A stretch of 64,000 nt of DNA, taken from contig JAWLHU010000006.1 in the NCBI GenBank assembly GCA_041690255.1, forward strand, positions 1 through 64,000, given 5' to 3'. The notes below the pieces were generated by a model. It was not told the DNA's origin and made no database searches. It worked only from the letters and a program-made list of their open reading frames with translations. The translations under genes were made by a program, and so were the position numbers. The stretch's first letter is position 1. Each line of letters begins with the position of its first letter. Source of the DNA: JAWLHU01 sp041690255 (GTDB lineage: Bacteria > Bacillota > Sulfobacillia > Symbiobacteriales > Symbiobacteriaceae). Of the stretch, positions 27,108 to 35,345 are shown piece by piece.

Positions 27108-28037
27108 CTAATAGTCGGCCTTCCGGCCGAAGATCTTCATTTGAAGCAGGTTGAAGACCAGGATCACCAGGCTGAGCAGGGTGGCCAGGGCGAAGCCGTA
27201 GCCAAAATCAAAGTACTTGAAGCCGTTGTCGTAAATGTAGCTGAGGATCACCTGGGTCTGGTTCATCGGGCCACCTCCGGTCATGAGCACGACGGAGATA
27301 AAGACCCCGAACCCGCCAATGGTCAGCAGGACCAGGACATAGAGGATCACCGGGCGCATGAGCGGCAAGGTGACCCGCCAGAGCGACTGGGTGCGGGAGG
27401 CGCCGTCGATCGAGGCGGCTTCGTAGAGCTCGCGCGGGATCCCCTGCAGCCCGGCCAGGAACATGACCATGTTCCAGCCGATCCCCTTCCAGATACCGAG
27501 AGAGATGATCGCAACCTCAGCGGTCCAGTAGTTCTGCGTCCAGTCCAGATACTCGGGCAGCACGTGGAGCAGGTCCTTGAGAATGTAATTGATCGGAGCC
27601 CCACCGCCGTTGAAGAGGTACTTGAAGATAAACGAGACCACGACCCACGAGGTGAGCACCGGCAGGTAGTAGACCGCTCGCCAGAAGGTGCGGGCGAGGA
27701 TCGCCTGGTTCAGCCCGAGGGCGATCAGCATGCCAAAGAACATCTGCCCTGGTACGGTGACGATTACATAGAGCAGGGCGTTCTTGACCGAGATCCAGGC
27801 CACGGGATCCTGGAAGGCCCGGCGGAAGTTGGCCCATCCCACAAAATGCTGCTCTGCACCGGGCATGATTGACCACTCATAGAAGCTGACCCGCAGGCCC
27901 TGGGCCAGCGGCCAGAGGACAAAGATGGCGAAGAGGACCAGGCCGGGCACCAGGAAGGGGATCGGTTCCAGTTGGCGTTGCCGCCGATAGCGGCGGGCCT
28001 CGGCTGATAGGGTGATCGGTGCCAGGGGGGTGCTCAT
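27108..28037 (-). CDS. ABC sugar transporter permease (MalF type)
   Basis: A 309-residue permease of the MalF/MsmF group with about six membrane helices and the EAA loop (YEAASIDGASRTQSLWRVTLPLMRP). It forms the channel with the MalG-type partner and receives sugar from the lipoprotein encoded just upstream. GAGGAGG precedes the ATG. A GC-rich hairpin (28063-28090) sits between it and the binding-protein gene, probably lowering its expression relative to the binding protein. Confidence 0.92.
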   Translation of the reverse strand: MSTPLAPITLSAEARRYRRQRQLEPIPFLVPGLVLFAIFVLWPLAQGLRVSFYEWSIMPGAEQHFVGWANFRRAFQDPVAWISVKNALLYVIVTVPGQMFFGMLIALGLNQAILARTFWRAVYYLPVLTSWVVVSFIFKYLFNGGGAPINYILKDLLHVLPEYLDWTQNYWTAEVAIISLGIWKGIGWNMVMFLAGLQGIPRELYEAASIDGASRTQSLWRVTLPLMRPVILYVLVLLTIGGFGVFISVVLMTGGGPMNQTQVILSYIYDNGFKYFDFGYGFALATLLSLVILVFNLLQMKIFGRKADY

Positions 28038-28062
28038 CTGCAGGCCTCCTCTATCAGGGTCA

Positions 28063-28090
28063 GGTGGGCGGGGTGTCTGCCCCGCCCACC
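28063..28090 (-). other. Intercistronic hairpin after the binding-protein gene
   Basis: A perfect 11-bp GC-rich stem (28063-28073 with 28080-28090) and a 6-base loop, with no T-run on the coding strand. It probably protects the upstream message or partially terminates, giving more binding protein than permease. Confidence 0.65.
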
Positions 28091-28097
28091 GCAGGCA

Positions 28098-29399
28098 TCA
28101 CTGGCCGAGCAGGCCGTCAATCTCCTTGGCAGCCTTGTCGAGGGCGGACTTGGGGGTATCCTTCTCCCGGAAGACCGCTTCGAAGGTGTCGTTCAGCACC
28201 TTCTCGATCTTGTTCCATGCCGGGACCGGGGTACGGGGTTGCGCCGTCTTCAGTTGCTCAATGAAGGCATCGTAATAGCCAGGCTCCTTCATGACCGGAC
28301 TTGCGGAAGCGGACGGGGTAACGGGCATCTGACCGGTCTTGGCCAGGGCGACCTGGGCCTCGTCGGAGAGCATGAACTGGATGAACTTCCAGGCGGCATC
28401 CTTGTTCTTGGTCGACTTGAACATGACGATGTTCTCGCCGCCAACGACGGAGATCGAACCACCCTTACCCGCCGGCACCGGGGCACCCACCATCTTGCCC
28501 TTCAGGTCATTGCCCATGATGGCGAAGAACCAGGGGCCATCCAGCAGGGCGCCGTACTGACCGGCCTTGTAGCCGTCCCAGGTGCCGGGCTGCCCGCCGA
28601 GCAGGGTCCCAGCGAAGAGCCCGTCCTTGCCAAGGGTGGCCAGTTCCGTAAGGGCGGCGACGGAGGCGTCGCTGTTCAGGAAGCCGCTCGCCTTGGTATA
28701 GTCGTCGTTGGTCACCTTGCCGCCGAGCGACCAGAAGAGGGGGAGCATTGCCCACGGGTACGGACCGCCCGGGGCGTAGCCGGACTTATCAGCCTGGCCC
28801 TTGAAGGCCTCCAGGTACTTCTTGAACTCATCCCACGTCTTGGGGGGAGCGCTCAGGTTGGCCTCCTTCAGGAGATCAGGGTTGTAGATGAAGACCTGCG
28901 TATTGGTGTCGAGTGGCAGGCCGTAGTACTTGCCCTTGTACGCGTTGGTCGCCAGCGGACCGGGGAAGACACTGGACTTCAGCTGACCGAACCCCTCGTA
29001 GCCGTCCAGGGCCTCCAGAGCGCCCAGTTTGGCGAACTCCGGAGTCCAGATGATATCCATGCGCATGAGGTCGGGGGTGGTGCCGCCGGCCGCGGCGGTG
29101 ACCAGAGCGTCATGCAGGCCGTCGTACGGCTGGATCACCGCGTTGACGGTAATGTAGGGGTACTTCTTCTGAAAGGCGGGGATCACCACTTCGTTCAGGG
29201 TCTTGTTCTCGCTGCCGTCGGCGCTGTAGGTGTGCCAGAAGGTAATCGTGACCGGGTCCGGCTGCTTCTTCTCGTTCGTGGCTCCGGTGTTCGCGGTGCT
29301 GGGCTGCGCCGAGTCAGCGGGCTTGGAGGTGGAGCTGGAGCAGCCTGCCATGAGGAGCAGGGTGAGCGCGCAGATCGCCGCAATCGTCTTCCGATACAT
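28098..29399 (-). CDS. Sugar-binding lipoprotein of an ABC transporter
   Basis: A 433-residue extracytoplasmic solute-binding protein of family 1. The signal peptide ends in a lipobox (LLLMAGC, lipid-modified Cys20), followed by a flexible Ser/Thr/Ala linker and the ITFWHTYS start of the mature fold. The ATG at 29399 is chosen because it places the signal peptide normally and has GGGGG nine bases upstream; an in-frame start at 29441 would add 14 unneeded residues. Among dextranases and isomaltase-like genes it most likely binds isomalto-oligosaccharides, but the ligand is inferred. Confidence 0.9.
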   Translation of the reverse strand: MYRKTIAAICALTLLLMAGCSSSTSKPADSAQPSTANTGATNEKKQPDPVTITFWHTYSADGSENKTLNEVVIPAFQKKYPYITVNAVIQPYDGLHDALVTAAAGGTTPDLMRMDIIWTPEFAKLGALEALDGYEGFGQLKSSVFPGPLATNAYKGKYYGLPLDTNTQVFIYNPDLLKEANLSAPPKTWDEFKKYLEAFKGQADKSGYAPGGPYPWAMLPLFWSLGGKVTNDDYTKASGFLNSDASVAALTELATLGKDGLFAGTLLGGQPGTWDGYKAGQYGALLDGPWFFAIMGNDLKGKMVGAPVPAGKGGSISVVGGENIVMFKSTKNKDAAWKFIQFMLSDEAQVALAKTGQMPVTPSASASPVMKEPGYYDAFIEQLKTAQPRTPVPAWNKIEKVLNDTFEAVFREKDTPKSALDKAAKEIDGLLGQ

Positions 29400-29554
29400 G
29401 ATAGGAAACCCCCTTCGTGATCTGGCTCGCGACTGAATCAACTGGGGCAGAATGAGCGGTCTGTGTCAAATTCCCCCTTCATACGGCGAAGTCGACGAAA
29501 TGAGTTCTGTTACCGAATTATATAGGCGAAGTTCTGGTATGGTGTCGCATGGGC
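29400..29554 (-). promoter_or_regulatory. Regulatory gap between the ROK gene and transporter genes
   Basis: On the minus strand a TATAAT -10 lies at 29522-29517 with a poor -35. GGCGAAGT occurs twice (near 29484 and 29525) and AGTTCTG also occurs twice. These could be half-sites for the ROK regulator encoded upstream. The assignment is tentative. Confidence 0.35.
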
Positions 29555-30820
29555 TTACGGGTTCTGTCCGACACGGCGGGCCATGGCCAGGGTGTTGGAT
29601 GTGTGCAGCGGGACCTGAAAGGCGTCGGCCAGGACGAGAGAGGCCGCACCCAGCACCCAGGCGTTCTGGCCCAGGATCGCCGGTACCACCTTCAGATCGT
29701 TGGAGAGCGACGGATAGACGACCTCGGCCATGGCCTCCCGTACCGGCTGGAGGAGGAGGTCCCCGGCCTGGAGGACCGCCTCGCCACCCACCACAATGAG
29801 CGACGGGCTGAGCAGGTTGACGGCATTGCCAACCGCCATACCCAGCCACCGGCCTGCCTCCGCCAACACTGCCAGAGCGGCCTGGTCACCCTCCTGGGCA
29901 GCCGTGATCACCGACTCGCGCGTCACCAGGTCCGGGTGTCCCTGGACCATGGCTCGGAGGAGGGGAGAGCGCCCGGCGAGAATCTCCTCCCGGGCACGCC
30001 GCACAATGGCAGCATCTGCGGCCACCGCCTCGAGGCAGCCCCTACGCCCGCAGCCGCAGACCGGGCCGTCGGGCAGGACCCGGGTGTGCCCCAGCTCACC
30101 GGCGGAGAACCAACGGCCACGGTGCACCTGCCCCCCCAGGACGATCCCGGCGCCAATGCCCACACCGACGGTCAGGGCGAGGAGGTCGTTCGCACCCCGC
30201 CCCGCTCCGTAGAGCGCTTCGGCAAGGGCCATCGCATTCGCATCGTTGTCCACGTAAACCGGCAGGGAGAGCCGTTCCTCCAGTTGCTGTCGAATTGGGA
30301 TATTCGCCCAACCGAGAAAGTAGGAGGTGACGGCGGTACCCGTGTTGGGATCGACGACGCCCGGCATGACCAGGCCGACTCCCAACAGCTTCTCCCAGGC
30401 GACCTTGGCCTCCGCCACAACCCCTTGGATCGCCCCGCAGATCGCATCGATCACCTCATCAGTTCCGTGGCTCGGGCTGAGCGGGACCTCCCGGGAGTGG
30501 GAGACCTCTGCGCCCATGTCGACCAGGGCGACCGTTGCCGACCGGGGGGCCAGTTTCACACCGATGGTGAAAAGTGCTCGGGCGTTAAATGTAAGCAGGA
30601 CCGGCTTCCGCCCGGCCGGTGCATCGCCGGCGCCACTCTCCCGGACGAGGCCTTCCCGAAGGAGCGTGTTGATGATCCCGGTCACCGTGGAGCGCCCGAG
30701 TCCGGTCCGGCTGGCAATATCGACCCGTGAGATCGGCTCCTGTTGGCGAATCGTGTTCAGGACGACGGCGATGTTCAGTTCTTTGATCAGTTGGCGATCA
30801 CCCGTGCGGATTACGGCCAT
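29555..30820 (-). CDS. ROK-family transcriptional regulator
   Basis: 421 residues: an N-terminal winged helix-turn-helix (SRVDIASRTGLGRSTVTGIINTL) and a C-terminal ROK domain with the zinc-binding CGCGRRGC motif near residue 255. The kinase phosphate loop is not conserved, so this is a regulator of the NagC/XylR type rather than a sugar kinase. GAGGTG precedes the ATG. A TATAAT sequence sits at 30869-30864 on the minus strand. It heads the glycosidase/transporter cluster and is the likely repressor of it, responding to a sugar such as glucose or an isomalto-oligosaccharide. Confidence 0.9.
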   Translation of the reverse strand: MAVIRTGDRQLIKELNIAVVLNTIRQQEPISRVDIASRTGLGRSTVTGIINTLLREGLVRESGAGDAPAGRKPVLLTFNARALFTIGVKLAPRSATVALVDMGAEVSHSREVPLSPSHGTDEVIDAICGAIQGVVAEAKVAWEKLLGVGLVMPGVVDPNTGTAVTSYFLGWANIPIRQQLEERLSLPVYVDNDANAMALAEALYGAGRGANDLLALTVGVGIGAGIVLGGQVHRGRWFSAGELGHTRVLPDGPVCGCGRRGCLEAVAADAAIVRRAREEILAGRSPLLRAMVQGHPDLVTRESVITAAQEGDQAALAVLAEAGRWLGMAVGNAVNLLSPSLIVVGGEAVLQAGDLLLQPVREAMAEVVYPSLSNDLKVVPAILGQNAWVLGAASLVLADAFQVPLHTSNTLAMARRVGQNP

Positions 30821-31085
30821 TCGAGCACCTCGCTATCCGGAAGTCAGATCGTTCGATGAACAAATTATATGTCGAGCCCACTTCTCCTGCCTGCGCGCAT
30901 TGAAAACCGCGAATATTTTTCGTGGACTGACCATGGCGGACCGCGTCGAGCGATCACCGGGCCATGCGCCGGGCTGGTCCTTGCGCGCAAAACCCGGCCT
31001 GACGAGATGTCAAGCCTACCCTCCCCTGACTTTGAGTGCTACAATGCGGGGCGTGTCGATCCAATTCGTGGGGGGGCAGACCCGT

Positions 31086-33086
31086 TTGTCCAAGCTTGAG
31101 TCACTCGTCGACAGCCTGAACCCAGCCCAACGGGAGGCCGCCCTGCACAAGGACGGCCCCCTTCTCGTCATCGCCGGTGCCGGGGCGGGCAAGACCAAGA
31201 CCGCCATCCACCGGTTGGCCTGCCTGCTGGCCACGGGTGTCGCCCCGGAGAACCTGCTCTGTATCACCTTCACGAACAAGGCCGCCAGGGAGATGCGGGA
31301 GCGGGCCGGGGCGCTGGTCGGCCCCGCCGCGAAGAACGTCATGATCCGCACCTTTCATTCTGCGGCCGTGGTGCTGCTCCGGGAGTACCTCGAGTTCTAC
31401 CCGGAGTCGGGGCGGAATCCACGGTTCTCCATTGCCGATCCGAACGTGCAGCTCGCCCTCGTAAAGGAAGCGGTCGCCGAGCGGAACTTCGATCTGAAGG
31501 CCAACCGGCCCGAGTCCTTCCTCTGGCGGATCGGCCGCTACAAGAACGAGATGGCCGACCCCGAGGCCCTGCTCTTCCGCCATCCGACGAACGAGTATAT
31601 GGATTGGGATCGGGTCCGGGAGCTGATCGGCCAGACCGACCGGTACGTGAACCGGCTGACGGCTGAGATCTGGAAGCGGTATGAGGAGAAACTCTGCCAG
31701 AACAACATGGTCGACTTCGACGACCTGATCAACCTCTTCACCCGCATGCTGATCGACGTCCCGGATGTGCGGGAGAAGCTCCAGCAGCGCTTCACCTATA
31801 TCCAGGTGGATGAGTTCCAGGATACGAACGTGGCCCAGTTGCACATGGTCCGGCTGCTGGCCGGCGACCGGCAGAACGTCATGGCCGTGGGCGATGACGC
31901 CCAGTCGATCTACTCCTGGCGCTCGGCCGATATCCGCTGCATTCTCGAGTTCGAGAGGCACTTTGCCGGGGCGAAGACGGTGAAGCTGGAGCAGAATTAC
32001 CGTTCAACAAAGGCGATCATTCGCGGGGCGAACCGGCTGATCAGCTTCAACACCAGCCAGCGGCCCAAGACGCTCTTCACGGCAGCGGCCGAGGGGCCGC
32101 CGATCGTCGCCTACGAGGCCGAGAACGATGCGGCCGAAGCGGTCTATGTCCTGACACAGATCCAGGAGCAGGTGGCAGCGGGCCGCAAGTACGGTGACTT
32201 TGCTATCCTCTTCCGCACGAACGTGCAGTCCCGCCTCTTTGAGGAGAGGCTAAGGGAGGCGCAGATTCCGTACCAGGTGGTGGGCGGGCCGAAGTTCTAC
32301 GACCGGCGGGAGGTCATGGACTCACTGGCCTACCTGAAGCTGTTGGACAACCCGCGGGACTCGGTCAACTTCGAGCGGGTCTTGAACGCCCCCAAGCGGG
32401 GGATCGGGGAGCGGACCCTCTACCGCCTCCTGGCGCTGGCCGCCCAGCAAGAGGTGGACCTGATCGAGGCCCTGGCCCGGGGGCTGGACGAGCGGGTTCT
32501 GCAGGACCAGGCGGCCGAGGGCGCAGCGAAGCTCTACCGGCTCCTGCGGGAGGCGAGCCAGACCCTGGAGCAGCACCGGGGGCGCTTCGCCAAGGCGGTC
32601 GACAGGCTGTTGCACGACAGCGGCTTGATTGCCTTCCTGGAGGCAGAGGATCAACGGAAGGAGGAGCGGCGAAGCGAGATCGTCCGCTCGCTGCTGACCG
32701 CCATGTACGACTACGAGCGGCGCCAGCCGGCCGGTGGGCTGCGGGGCTATCTCGAGTCGATCGCACTCTCCGACGCCCAGGATGACGACCAGGGCGGCGA
32801 GGTGGTGCGGCTCCAGACAATCCACTCCTCCAAGGGCCTGGAGTACCCCATCGTCTTTGTTGTCGGCATGGAGCAGGGGATCCTGCCGAACAGGCGGGCG
32901 CTGGATGAGGGCAACCTGGAGGAGGAACGCCGCCTGGCCTACGTGGCAGTCACCCGGGCGCGGGAGCAGCTCTATTTGACCAGTGCCCGGATCCGCTCGG
33001 AGCGGGGCGAATTCACGGTGACCACGCCGTCGCAGTTCCTGGCCGAGACGCTTTCAGGAACCGGAGGCGCCTCCTGGGGAGTCTAA
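31086..33086 (+). CDS. UvrD/PcrA-like superfamily 1 DNA helicase
   Basis: A 3'-5' helicase of 666 residues with Walker A GAGAGKTK, Walker B DEFQDTN, ITFTNKAAREMRERA and the terminal VAVTRAREQLY motif. Function is expected in DNA repair or replication restart. The start is uncertain: TTG at 31086 has GGGGGGG nine bases upstream and gives a normal PcrA-like N-terminus. ATG at 31044 is possible but overlaps a TACAAT -10-like sequence (31040-31045). The length is slightly below typical PcrA (about 730), so the C-terminal extension is short. It is divergent from the ROK gene. Confidence 0.88.
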   Translation: MSKLESLVDSLNPAQREAALHKDGPLLVIAGAGAGKTKTAIHRLACLLATGVAPENLLCITFTNKAAREMRERAGALVGPAAKNVMIRTFHSAAVVLLREYLEFYPESGRNPRFSIADPNVQLALVKEAVAERNFDLKANRPESFLWRIGRYKNEMADPEALLFRHPTNEYMDWDRVRELIGQTDRYVNRLTAEIWKRYEEKLCQNNMVDFDDLINLFTRMLIDVPDVREKLQQRFTYIQVDEFQDTNVAQLHMVRLLAGDRQNVMAVGDDAQSIYSWRSADIRCILEFERHFAGAKTVKLEQNYRSTKAIIRGANRLISFNTSQRPKTLFTAAAEGPPIVAYEAENDAAEAVYVLTQIQEQVAAGRKYGDFAILFRTNVQSRLFEERLREAQIPYQVVGGPKFYDRREVMDSLAYLKLLDNPRDSVNFERVLNAPKRGIGERTLYRLLALAAQQEVDLIEALARGLDERVLQDQAAEGAAKLYRLLREASQTLEQHRGRFAKAVDRLLHDSGLIAFLEAEDQRKEERRSEIVRSLLTAMYDYERRQPAGGLRGYLESIALSDAQDDDQGGEVVRLQTIHSSKGLEYPIVFVVGMEQGILPNRRALDEGNLEEERRLAYVAVTRAREQLYLTSARIRSERGEFTVTTPSQFLAETLSGTGGASWGV

Positions 33087-33175
33087 AGGTTCGCTGGTAC
33101 AATCCGGTCTGGCTGTGGTAAACTGGACGCGTTTGTGCGGGTTCCACCGGACCAGACTCTTCAGGAGGGATCCCT

Positions 33176-33967
33176 TTGTCTGTTCTGCAGGCGATCATCC
33201 TGGGCATCATCCAGGGACTTGGTGAGTTTCTGCCCATCTCCAGTTCGGCCCATCTGATCCTCGTCCCCTGGTTTCTCGGCTGGCAGGAGTCAGGCCTTGC
33301 CTTTGACCTGGCGCTGCACCTGGGCACCCTGATCGCTGTGACGATCTACTTCTTCAAGGACTTGGTGAACCTGGCCGTCGAGGGACTGACCAAGGGGACG
33401 AAGACCCCGACCGGCAAGCTGGGCTGGGGGATCGTTCTGGGTACCATACCCGGCGTGATCTTCGCCCTGATCATGGAGGATCGGGTGGATGAACTCTTCC
33501 GCGGCAACTACCTGCTGATCGGTATCCTCCTGGCGGTGGTCGGCGGGATCCTCTACTACGTCGATCGCATCGGGGCCAAGCGGCGCTCCATTGATGATAT
33601 CCGGGTCTGGGACGTCTTCCTGATCGGCTGTGCGCAGGCGCTCGCGATCATCCCCGGGGTCTCCCGCTCCGGCGCGACGATCACGGCAGCGCTGTTGCTG
33701 GGCCTGGAGCGCGAGAGTGCTGCGAAGGTCTCCTTCCTGCTGGGCTGGCCGATCATCCTGGGTGGTGCGGTTCTGGTTCTGAAGGATATCGATCCCTCCA
33801 TGCTGACCCCGGCCTTCTTTGCGGGGATTGCGGCCGCAGCCATCAGCGGCTATGCGGTGATCGCCTTCTTGCTGGAGTACCTCCGGCGGGGCACCTTCCT
33901 GCTCTTCGCCGGTTACCGGGCCGTGTTGGCAGCGATTACGATCCTCTTCGTCTTCCTGCGCGGCTAA
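33176..33967 (+). CDS. uppP: Undecaprenyl-diphosphatase
   Basis: A 263-residue polytopic membrane enzyme of the BacA/UppP family that recycles undecaprenyl pyrophosphate to the monophosphate carrier for wall synthesis and confers bacitracin tolerance. Family signatures are GLGEFLPISSSAHL near the N-terminus and the PGVSRSGATI box near residue 161. TTG start with AGGAGGG six bases upstream. The selenoprotein gene begins 19 bases after its stop, probably in the same transcript. Confidence 0.93.
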   Translation: MSVLQAIILGIIQGLGEFLPISSSAHLILVPWFLGWQESGLAFDLALHLGTLIAVTIYFFKDLVNLAVEGLTKGTKTPTGKLGWGIVLGTIPGVIFALIMEDRVDELFRGNYLLIGILLAVVGGILYYVDRIGAKRRSIDDIRVWDVFLIGCAQALAIIPGVSRSGATITAALLLGLERESAAKVSFLLGWPIILGGAVLVLKDIDPSMLTPAFFAGIAAAAISGYAVIAFLLEYLRRGTFLLFAGYRAVLAAITILFVFLRG

Positions 33968-33986
33968 CCGAGAAGGGAGTGGCAGC

Positions 33987-34235
33987 ATGACCACCACCAA
34001 GGTCACCGTCTACACATCGCCCACCTGATCCGCCTGCCGGCTGGCGAGAGAGTTTCTTTCGCAGCATGGTGTCGAGTTCGACACCAAGGACGTGGTCCAG
34101 AACCCGGAGTATCTTCAGGAGATGATGGAGAGGACCCGTGGTTTGCGCGGCGTGCCCGTCATTGTGATCGGCAAGCATCTGGTCCGGGGCTTCAACCGGG
34201 AGAAGATCGCAGCCCTGCTGGGGCTGAATAGGTAA
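33987..34235 (+). CDS. Glutaredoxin-like selenoprotein (UxxC active site)
   Basis: An 82-residue thioredoxin-fold protein read through one in-frame TGA (34026-34028). The predicted active site is TSPT-U14-SA-C17, where canonical relatives have CxxC. The cis-proline segment GVPVIVIG and the C-terminal helix of a small glutaredoxin are intact, and the codons beyond the TGA show the same bias as neighbours. AAGGGAG lies seven bases before the ATG. A hairpin meeting the bacterial SECIS rules begins 11 bases after the TGA. It probably acts as a cytosolic thiol/selenol reductant or reduces disulfides. The alternative is a Cys-to-stop mutation or sequencing error, which would not explain the hairpin. 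Standard gene callers will miss or split this gene. Confidence 0.85.
34040..34065 (+). promoter_or_regulatory. Bacterial SECIS element
   Basis: Eleven base pairs (34040-34043 with 34062-34065, and 34045-34051 with 34055-34061, one G-U) enclose a three-base GTT loop; G34044 is bulged. The stem starts 11 nt after the UGA and the loop begins 23 nt after it, with G first in the loop. These distances fit bacterial SECIS elements read by SelB. Confidence 0.75.
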
Positions 34236-34242
34236 AGGAAGA

Positions 34243-34275
34243 GGCCCGCAGGGCAATGCCCTGCGGGCCTTATAC
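34243..34275 (+). terminator. Terminator after the selenoprotein gene
   Basis: A perfect 12-bp stem (34243-34254 with 34258-34269) and a 3-base loop, followed by TTATA. Confidence 0.8.
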
Positions 34276-34300
34276 ATGTGAGGATTGTCACAAAACAAGG

Positions 34301-34329
34301 TTGACAGAATTGTCGTAGAGGACTACGGT
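34301..34329 (+). promoter_or_regulatory. Promoter of the AhpD-like gene
   Basis: TTGACA (34301-34306), a 17-base spacer and TACGGT. ATTGTC occurs at 34284 and 34309, and GACAGAATTGTC is an imperfect palindrome over the -35, suggesting repressor control. Confidence 0.5.
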
Positions 34330-34428
34330 GAAGGAGGAAGGCAACGAAGGCGGCCATCGCATTCTGCCGGACCCATCGGGATCAACTAAAGGCCACCGGA
34401 GCAACCGCCCAAGAAGGAGGAAGCAGCC

Positions 34429-34779
34429 ATGTCGAGGGATTTTCCTGCCTACTATAAGGACCTGCAAGCCCACATCAGCGAGATCCGCAGGGAGCATCCG
34501 GCCATTATGAGCGGGTTCCAGGAGTTGAGCAAGAACGCACTGGCACCCGGTGCCCTGGACCTGAAGACGAAGGAACTGATCGCCCTTGGCATCGCCATTG
34601 CCATCCGCTGTGACGGCTGCATCGCCTTCCATATCCATAATGCCCTTGAGGCTGGGGCGAGCCGGCCAGAGATCCTGGACACGGTGGCCGTTGCGGTCCT
34701 CATGGGGGGCGGTCCGTCGCTTATGTACTCCGCCCACGTTATGGAGGCCCTGGATCAGTTCACAGCGCAACCCGTGTAA
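34429..34779 (+). CDS. AhpD-like carboxymuconolactone decarboxylase family protein
   Basis: 116 residues, all-helical, with the redox motif C61-D-G-C64 followed by His68, as in AhpD peroxidase partners. Members use the cysteine pair for alkyl hydroperoxide reduction or related thiol chemistry and form trimers or hexamers. AAGGAGG lies eight bases before the ATG. The glutaredoxin-like selenoprotein gene just upstream makes a thiol-redox neighbourhood, although a terminator and a separate promoter stand between the two. Confidence 0.85.
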   Translation: MSRDFPAYYKDLQAHISEIRREHPAIMSGFQELSKNALAPGALDLKTKELIALGIAIAIRCDGCIAFHIHNALEAGASRPEILDTVAVAVLMGGGPSLMYSAHVMEALDQFTAQPV

Positions 34780-34795
34780 GACTGGGATCAGCAAG

Positions 34796-34827
34796 GGCCG
34801 CAGGGGTTTGTGCCCCTGCGGCCTTCT
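34796..34827. terminator. Bidirectional terminator
   Basis: A perfect 11-bp stem (34796-34806 with 34813-34823) and a 6-base loop, followed by TTCT, between convergent genes. Confidence 0.8.
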
Positions 34828-34832
34828 ACATG

Positions 34833-35216
34833 CTACTCCTCGTCCTCGTCACCCTCGTCATCTACCTCGTCGTCGAGCTCCGGCTCATCCTCGGGCTGTA
34901 CGTCGTGCAGTTCCGGGTTGTAGAGAGCGCCGCTGGTCATGGCCCACTCCTCCCAGGCCTGGTAGGAGTCGAATCGGCGGAAGCCATAGTACTTTTGATA
35001 GTACGCCTGGGCGAAGATATGCTCGATCTCCTCCAGGGACAGCCCAGTCGCCTCGCCCAGTGCCGTAGCGCCGACCGGCTTCTGGTACTCCAGCAGGTGG
35101 TCGGTCAGCAGCCGCCAAATCTGCATGGTCATCGTGCTCGTCGTGCCGGTGCCAAGGGCGCGTGAGGTGGTGTAGACAGCCTCCCCGGCCCGGATCTCGG
35201 CTGCGGTCTCAGCCAT
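34833..35216 (-). CDS. Small protein with acidic tail, unrecognised
   Basis: 127 residues. The middle (about 30-95) looks like a helical domain (IWRLLTDHLLEYQKPVGATALGEATGLSLEEIEHIFAQAYYQKYYGF), possibly helix-turn-helix-like. The last 25 residues are almost all Asp/Glu. The tail would mimic nucleic acid or bind basic proteins. GGAGGG lies before the ATG. Its promoter region holds an inverted repeat (35257-35289). I do not recognise a named family. Confidence 0.65.
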   Translation of the reverse strand: MAETAAEIRAGEAVYTTSRALGTGTTSTMTMQIWRLLTDHLLEYQKPVGATALGEATGLSLEEIEHIFAQAYYQKYYGFRRFDSYQAWEEWAMTSGALYNPELHDVQPEDEPELDDEVDDEGDEDEE

Positions 35217-35256
35217 GGTCGAATCCCTCCGTCTAACAGATACTTCCCAGATTTGG

Positions 35257-35289
35257 CGCGTATTACTCTCCCGCGTGGGGAGTAACGCG
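35257..35289. promoter_or_regulatory. Operator-like inverted repeat
   Basis: CGCGTATTACTC (35257-35268) and GAGTAACGCG (35280-35289) are inverted repeats with a 2-base bulge, upstream of the small acidic-tail gene. Also present are two TAGCGAAATG copies (minus strand) and a compact GCAGAAGGA/TCCTTCTGC hairpin at 35319-35338 just beyond the leuS stop. Confidence 0.4.
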
Positions 35290-35345
35290 TCCCGTCATTT
35301 CGCTACATTTCGCTACCAGCAGAAGGATCTCCTTCTGCCATTGCC

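Noticed and set aside
30327..31085. N-terminal extension of the helicase frame into the ROK gene
   Set aside because: It is antisense to the ROK regulator; helicase homology begins only after 31086.
34026..34028. TGA as a plain nonsense mutation in a glutaredoxin pseudogene
   Set aside because: Position at the redox cysteine, correct SECIS geometry and an otherwise intact frame make Sec insertion the better reading, though sequencing error remains possible.
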